A DNA stretch of 64,000 nt from Thunnus maccoyii (taxonomy: Eukaryota; Chordata; Actinopteri; Scombriformes; Scombridae). Location: contig NC_056537.1 of assembly GCF_910596095.1 (NCBI RefSeq), positions 3,386,574 to 3,450,573 of the forward strand, read 5' to 3'. Shown one piece after another: positions 57,787 to 64,000 of this stretch. The position numbers and the translations under genes are program-made. Position 1 is the first letter of the stretch, and each line of letters starts with the position of its first letter. A model generated the notes under the pieces. The model saw nothing but the letters and a program-made list of their open reading frames with translations, was not told where the DNA came from and made no database searches.

Positions 57787-58429
57787 GAATGTTCACAATA
57801 TGGGGGATAAATAAGCACGAATACATCTTAATGCATCACTGCACAAAAAAGAAATAATTCTGATAGGAAATGCAGATCTGATATGTCTCAGCATTTCATG
57901 CACCAGTTATTCCGGGTACCTTCCAAAACGCATATGACTGTTTTTGATTCTCTGTGGTTGAACAATTTCGTTAAGGTTAGAGAAAGTTCGTAATCATGGT
58001 TAAAAGAAACCAACATTGACTATCGGTACAGTAGAAGATGGGATGTGAACAGTGGCCTCTGGTATCAAAACAGCCCAACTAACTTAACCTTCTCTCTATG
58101 AGGAGGTTTTGAGGTGCTATAACATTATCACACTACTTCCTCCTTTGCTACTGAATCACAATCTACACCAAAAGGTTTTGATATCTGTCACTTGTCCGTC
58201 TCATAGATCAGATACACTTCTATTTCCATACATGTGAAAATCCACACAAACTCAGAGAATCACTGCTTCTCAAGCTTTTTATATGCTCAGAATCTGAAGT
58301 GTAGCCACTCAAATCACACAGATCTCCTGATTGATCAAGAACCCTAGTTTCACCATGAGCTCTCCGGTTTCAAAAAGCGGTTTTACTCATAGAGCCTCCT
58401 TGAAAACTTTCGTCTTAGCCATTTAGCCA

Positions 58430-58780
58430 GCGTGGCTCTAGTGATGGCAATGTTGGTCGGATCACCACTTTGGTCCGGACTGAAATGTTGTCTATTGGAT
58501 GGATTGCCACGAAATTAGGTAAATGTCCTTGTCTGGAAAAAAAATAACTTTTAGCTTTTCCTCTAGCACCATCCTCAGGTCATGATTTTAATTAGTCCAG
58601 TACTTTTGTTTGACCAAATACCTGCATAACTAATGAGACTGCCATCAGCTTCAGCTGCACTTTGTGTTTACAGCTAATAAGTAAATGTTAGCATGTTAAC
58701 ACACCAAACTAAGATGGTGAATATGGTCAACATAACACCTGTTTAACATTAGCAAGATCATTGTGAGCACATTAACATGT
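58430..58780. repeat. Interspersed repeat (GGATGGATTGC type), second copy
   Basis: TCTATTGGATGGATTGCCAC and TTTTCCTCTAGCACCATCCTC resemble 55250-55360, followed by GTTAGCATG-type sequence. Confidence 0.5.
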
Positions 58781-60532
58781 AGCTCACAGAGCTGCCAGCG
58801 TGACACTCACAGTGTTAATGAACAGTTTTTATTGGAACTACTTTATAGAGAATTGTACTTTTTCATTGCTTTGAGGCTCACAAAGGAAATTCCACTCATT
58901 TCAATTTACTGGGGTAAAGGCAGAAATATCACCTTGCAGATAGGTTGATAGATGGTTATATACCACTGGTAAACTGACGCTATAAGTGCCAGCCTTGAGG
59001 CCACTTCCAGATGAAGTTGGAGGCCAGACAGTTGCTGGCTGAGCTGCTTGTAATGTTTAGGAGCTGCGATGGAACAGCGGATTAAGACTCTATTCCTGGA
59101 GCCACAGCTGTTCTTACGTCTTCATTATGGAGCAAAAAAATGACACCAGGCTCATCTTAAAAGAAAAGACGTCTGACAACCACTGCAGGCATCCTAAAGC
59201 GCATAGCTGGCCCGGGAACAAATGGCTGTCATCTGTAAACCAATAACAGGCAGGGCTGACAATGTATTTTAGGACCCTCGAAACACCCGAAACCGGGAGG
59301 ACTTGACAACATGTTGCTGTGGGGATGGAATAATATCTGCAGGGTTAAATTTGGGTGCTGATTTTTGTCTTAGGTAGGTGTGTGTGTTATGGAGAAGGAT
59401 TGTCTCCAGAGGGAGGGTGGAAAAGGTTCACAGTAACCCAACACACAAGAACATCCTTCGGACAGCCAAGACGTTAGAGCATATCGCTAAAATAACTCAC
59501 TGCAGGGCTGACCTCATATGTATGTACAGTTAATCCGCTTTCCACTGACAAAAAAAAAGGTGTTGTTCAGGTTTTGAAATTACAGAAAACAAAAAAAAAG
59601 AGCCAAAAACTGAAACAAAATCAGTCGTAAAAGCTCCTGCGTCTTGTTTTGTAAAGGATAAAATGAAGCTTCACTGTTGCTTAAACATACCAAAGCTTTT
59701 AGAAAAGTTTAAATTTGGTGACTGGGGATTAAACTCGAGTGTAGAGTGACGACAGCAGAGAGGTTTGGCAGCCGCGGTAGATTAGTCCAGGTTTTCCTCC
59801 GAACCCCACAGCGCTGACAGGAGGATAAACATTCGCGGATCAATTTTCAAGTTCATGCCTTGTAGTGGTGTTACCTTTCAGTGCGCCACATCACCAGACC
59901 ATATATTAGACCGCACGCTCATGTCAAAACAATTCTCAACTGAGACAAAAAACTCTTTTAACTTAGGAAATCCAGAAACAACACTCAATATACAACAATA
60001 AAAGGTATATTAATAAAAACTGGATAAAAACCAAAAATCTCCACATCACAAGTCCACCTTGTGTTACACTAAAAGTATATTAATGTCATTTAATACCAAT
60101 TAAACATGACATGTGTGCATTACTAAAATTCTCATTCATTAACACTTAATTCATAACAAAGAACTCCAAAACAACATGAAAACCAGAGAAACAAACAACC
60201 AATGATCAAACTAATTGACATACTGATGAAATATTCAGACGAATGCCTGAAACTGCCAATGTCGATCTACATCATCTCGTAACCGCATGCATCAGATATT
60301 TAGTAAAAGCTCTGATTTTAAGCTCTTTCATTTAAAATTAAAACCTCTTTTCTATAACTTTCCACTAGCAGAATTATTATTTGAACAAACCAAACACAAT
60401 GTTTTCACAACCATACAGACAAGACAAAGACAAAGAACGAGCATGCAAACTAGCAAACGATCACATGAACATCTTATACTGACTTCATCTTCCAAACAGT
60501 AAAACAAAAAACTTCAGAGAAAGAGTCCCTAC

Positions 60533-60585
60533 CTTAACAGAGCAGAGTTGTCAGCTTGTTAGAGTCACAAAGACGCAGACTGAGT
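60533..60585 (-). other. TnI-5 noncoding exon 1 (5' UTR)
   Basis: The donor TGTTAAG|GTAGGG ends the exon at 60533. The start is inferred from the TATA box at 60612. Assignment to TnI-5 rests on the shared promoter layout and the lack of any other gene between here and exon 2, about 6.1 kb away. An RNA read across the junction would settle it. Confidence 0.6.
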
Positions 60586-60611
60586 CCCAGGCAGACGAAG
60601 TGTTAAGAAGG

Positions 60612-60710
60612 TATATATTGCAATCTCTGATAGCTCTCCAAATCCCTGAGTTTCTCTTTATGGAAGTGGATTACTAGTCAAACCAATGAGCTGGCAAGGT
60701 CATGAAATAC
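60612..60710 (-). promoter_or_regulatory. TnI-5 promoter: TATA, MEF2-like site, CCAAT box and conserved distal block
   Basis: TATATAT lies at 60612-60618, CTCTTTATGG at 60654-60663, CCAAT at 60683-60687 and GGTCATGAAATAC further out. The module is kept although the protein is the most divergent of the five. The TATA-to-CCAAT offset is 71 bp. Confidence 0.75.
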
Positions 60711-61829
60711 AGTACAGTGTCATCTGCCCCCTTCCTCGACTCGCGTCATTATAAATAACCCGCCCTTTAAGATGGTTATCTGTATTATATTGTGCCATCA
60801 TGCTTCTGACAGACAGAATGCAAGAAAGTGATTTAAACCACAGAGGCATTTTGTAATTAAAGATTATATATATATATATGTATATACATGTATATAGATA
60901 GATATATAGATTATATATAGACACACATGCTGCTGTGTGAAATCTGTCACTACATCTCTGAAAGATACAACAAAGGCAAATTAACATACTATGAGTTTAG
61001 TAGAGCTAACTCTTACAATTAATTACCCAATTATAAATCTGCAAATATTTAATTTTTCAGTTAAGGTTTAGAGTTTTCCACTGACCACCGGTGGGGTTTT
61101 TATAAATTCTGCATTAAATGTGGAATTAATCAAACCGTATCATATCTTCAAGACCAAATCAAATGGTTTTAAAAGCAGCATAGAAGACTCAGCTGTCAGT
61201 TCTCTGTGAGTTTGACACCATGAGTTGAGCTGTTTTCACATTACAATGTGAAAACGAGGCTCTTGCTCTGCATCTTTGCAGCTAACTTGTTGGCAAATAA
61301 TCTGTTCTGATGTAACTGTTTTGTGCCAAACTTGGTGTTTGAATCTGAAATTTTCAATTTGTCCTCCATCATTAAATCAATCTGTTTTGTAAGAGATGTT
61401 TAATCAACATAATTAGAAATGAACGTATCTGCCAAGTTGCTAACTGTTGATGCTGACAATGTATATCGTTTGTTTTCCTAAAAATACCCACTCTAGCGAT
61501 ACAATATCCACCCGTAGCAGCTGCAACATGATTAAACTTTTTTATGATTCTGTTTAGGCACTCACAGCACTTTGTTGAGTTTCAGGACATATGGTGGTCT
61601 CGGTTAAATATTTCATCGTGTTTACTATTTTAAGTGCTTTTGCAGCTTTAACCTGACAACAAAGGACATCGAGATGTAAACTCTGGTCTCTGGTGTCAAA
61701 GTCTTGCACTTTGTAGATCCATCCGTCCACTAACCAACCAACTCCTTATGACTAACGTGAGTTAATTAAGCTCTTCTACACGAGAAAAACACTGTCAGGG
61801 AGCACCAGGTAGCAATAATGTTGTAGAAA

Positions 61830-62255
61830 TGCAGGACTTTCCTGGATGATGTTGCAATTGTACAGATTTACTAGTTTTAACTATTTCAACTATGTTTTTC
61901 AGAAATTATGTTTTGTCTATCTTTTTGGTGGACGGTTCAAAATACTACAATACCCATGAGCCCCGGATGCCGTTGCTATGGAGAAAAAGCCAGTCAGAGG
62001 TGTGAATCGGGACAGTAGCAAATCTGAAACAGTCCAGTGTTGTATTTTGGACCAAAACAAAGGGCCATAGTTGCTAAATTCCAAAATGAACCCAGAAATG
62101 GAAAATAAAATGATTTCATCTGCAGATTGTAAAATTGTTTTTTTTTCCACCAGCATAATCTTTAGCTTCCGTCCAAAGTTAGCAGTTCACTTAACTGAAC
62201 TTTAAGCTGCGATTGGATGTTTCTTGCCAAAATGCACCTTGGGAGTCGTAGTTAA
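61830..62255. repeat. Interspersed repeat paired with 42200-42626
   Basis: TTTCCTGGAT, TTATGTTTTGTC, ATACTACAATACC, GTTGCTATGGAGA and TGGGAGTCGTAGTTAA occur in the same order as in the 42.2-kb copy. Its right end abuts the TTAA-flanked element. Confidence 0.6.
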
Positions 62256-63068
62256 AGGTAGAGTCAGATATTCTAATTCAATACACTTTTTGTCAAATTC
62301 AGAGAATATCTCCTCATGGTCCACTACCCGTCCCTTCTGTGTGGGAGCTAAAACTGGCTCTGTAAACGGGCATGTTAACACAGTGGCTTGGAGCGTGCCA
62401 CACAACACTATTCCAGCCAATCAGCAGGGGGCGCTGGTGCTCGTGCACAAGACGGGGGGGAAGCCATCAGAGCAGCTGTCTGTGTGAGAACGTGACAGTC
62501 TCCCCCATGGATGTATAATAAGAGCTGGAACGCGGAAGCAAACCCGGAAGCTAGAAACTTTTTTGGTGTATGTGCCGGGCGAGCAATTCCTATAGGACTG
62601 AATGGGTGCCATTTTTAGTCCGGTATCCAGCTCTTATAACACATCCATGGTCTCCCCTCTCTAGCACCCATTAGTGGGGAGGGCTGTCCGCTGTGGCCTC
62701 TCTGCTCTGCGTGTGTGTAGCTCAGCCCCGCCCTCGGTCAAACAGACACACAGACCTGCTGCTCTTTACACATCCATGACACAGAGACAGAGAGCAGAGC
62801 GGAGCAGAGGAGAGAGACTGAGATGAGATGAGTCCCAACCTCACACCCTGCGCTGTGATTGGCTGGGGGCTACACACCCACTACCCAAAGATTGATGCCC
62901 AGAAACGTCCCGAACACAGCAAAATAATAAGAAAATACAGGCAGAGGGCAGAGTCTCTGTAGATACACACACCCCCACACACTTCTAGTGGGTCATAAGT
63001 GATGATTGGGAGGGATTACTCTATGACTCTATACATTGTTTTATAGGAAAATCCTGCATATTACACCT
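62256..63068. mobile_element. TTAA-flanked element carrying a nested MITE
   Basis: It begins AGGTAGAGTCAGATATTC and ends ATATTACACCT, with TTAA at 62252-62255 and 63069-63072. The start closely matches the element at 15314. The terminal inverted repeat is otherwise weak. The nested 144-bp element at 62506-62649 is listed separately. Confidence 0.6.
62506..62649. mobile_element. 144-bp MITE with perfect 8-bp target duplication
   Basis: The left end CATGGATGTATAATAAGAGC and the right end, complemented CATGGATGTGTTATAAGAGC, continue in step to GGA..CGG. It is flanked on both sides by GTCTCCCC (62498-62505, 62650-62657). The 8-bp duplication points to hAT-type mobilisation. Confidence 0.85.
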
Positions 63069-63555
63069 TTAAGGATGTAAATTCAATATCAAAATCTATG
63101 AAGTTGATGAATTTGGTGAAGGTCGAAAGCATAAACATCTAAGAGACAAAAGGCTAAAATCAGACAAAACAATTTATAAGAACAATTAATTATTTAAAAG
63201 ACTTAAACTGCTTACCTTAAATGTGGTCTGGAGTGAACAAGAGAAATGCTACTCACTAAAAAAAAGTAATTGTGATCTACGGACATCAAAACTGGATCAA
63301 ATTTGTAGTTCGACACCAGTAATCTTTAATAGGGTCATAGAGTTCATTTAAAGGGATTTACAAGAAATTATTGGGGGTCATATGTCTCGCTGTCTCACCG
63401 TATAATTACACCTACGTCTCCAGTAAGGATGTGCTAAAGATGACACCCCTTGCTGGGAGTTTTAAGTTTCAGCACTGGGCCAAGTAGGGGGGGCCAAGGG
63501 GCCATTGGCCGCAGCAGCAAGTTCAATCAGTTCTCTTTTTGTTTTCGTATTTTCG

Positions 63556-63751
63556 GAGTTATTGCAAAACTGGCTGTTGGAGACTTAAAACCACCCTGTT
63601 GTTACCAGGTACATGTAATACTTTGCATTTTGCTTGCGTGTGAAAACTTTGCTACCAGTCTGCTATTACATTATCCTGTCTTTGTGTATTTTCTGGAGCT
63701 TATTACCGCGAAACTGTCTGTTGGAGACCTAAAACCACTCTGTCGTTACCA
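63556..63751 (+). repeat. Diverged direct repeat, two copies about 140 bp apart
   Basis: AAACTGGCTGTTGGAGACTT AAAACCACCCTGTTGTTACCAG is echoed at 63711-63751 by AAACTGTCTGTTGGAGACCT and its following sequence. The repeat unit holds no known coding domain. Confidence 0.7.
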
Positions 63752-64000
63752 GAATGAATGGCAGATTGGAGCCGAAAGTTACAGTGTTCGCTTCATTCCT
63801 CACACAACAAACGAGAGAGTACGCTGCCGCTATACACACACATACTTTTTCACCCCCGCACCTCTGAAATGAATCTGGCACCCCTAAGATGCAATCAGTC
63901 AGTTTGACACCATTAGAAGCTTTGCACGTCATAAAACAGCAACAACCAGGAAACAAGACTCGGTCTAAGTCAGAACTAGTTTATGTCCACTGCTTTCTAA

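Larger units (their letters stand above)
54414..60532. other. Long intron 1 of TnI-5
   Basis: About 6 kb between the noncoding exon and the ATG exon. It contains interspersed repeats (55120-55570, 58430-58780), the inverted-repeat element at 57115-57786, and repeated GCTAAC/GTTAGC-rich stretches around 55.45 and 56.2-56.4 kb. No other gene is visible. Confidence 0.55.
60711..64000. other. Region upstream of TnI-5
   Basis: No gene seen. An (AT)n run lies at 60866-60915. Repeats follow from 61830 to 63072, and a diverged direct repeat at 63556-63751. In 60920-61800 I see nothing recognisable. Confidence 0.55.

Noticed and set aside
63450-63872. A 140-residue plus-strand frame
   Set aside because: It spans a diverged direct repeat, and its repeated segment (LAVGDLKPPCCYQ, LSVGDLKPLCRYQ) is explained by that DNA repeat. 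I recognise no family.

Overview
The window is vertebrate nuclear DNA, almost certainly from a ray-finned (teleost) fish. The genes have short exons with GT-AG introns, the DNA is AT-rich, and it is crowded with fish-type short inverted-repeat transposons, LINE 3' tails and microsatellites. I see no operons, CRISPR arrays, tRNA genes or rRNA genes.

The genic content is one tandem array: five troponin I genes, all on the minus strand, called TnI-1 to TnI-5 here from left to right. TnI-1 (ATG at 2477) runs off the left edge after its fourth exon. TnI-2 (5510-13142), TnI-3 (17962-21531), TnI-4 (27945-34898) and TnI-5 (49005-54388) are complete. Each gene has a noncoding first exon, a second exon carrying the ATG, then five more coding exons. 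The coding parts of exons 2 to 7 are 8+40+129+90+174+78 nt in TnI-2, -3 and -4 (172 aa each) and 11+37+129+90+177+81 nt in TnI-5 (174 aa). Copies 1-4 are fast-skeletal (tnni2-type) fish troponin I. Copy 5 is divergent at the N terminus and keeps an ancestral inhibitory-region motif that copies 2-4 have changed. Copy 1 cannot be judged there because its exon 6 lies outside the window.

Each gene has its own promoter with the same layout: a TATA box, an A/T-rich MEF2-like site 34-41 bp further upstream, a CCAAT box (ATTGG on the gene strand) 65-72 bp from the TATA, and a conserved TATTTCAGGAGC-like block just beyond it. The five units sit about 9-24 kb apart. The wide gap between TnI-4 and TnI-5 (36.8-49.0 kb) holds a relic troponin I exon with a stop codon, so the array probably once had another member.

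The gene products would act alternatively rather than together. Each would be the inhibitory subunit of the troponin complex on thin filaments of striated muscle. The array therefore gives several isoforms that can be deployed in different fibres or stages.

Introns and intergenic DNA hold hAT-like elements with 8-bp target duplications (6172-6622 and 62506-62649), TTAA-flanked elements (15314-15775 and 62256-63068), a three-copy foldback family (near 17.1, 19.85 and 52.1 kb), several other inverted-repeat elements, L2-like LINE 3' ends, a 770-bp polypyrimidine tract and a few minisatellites.
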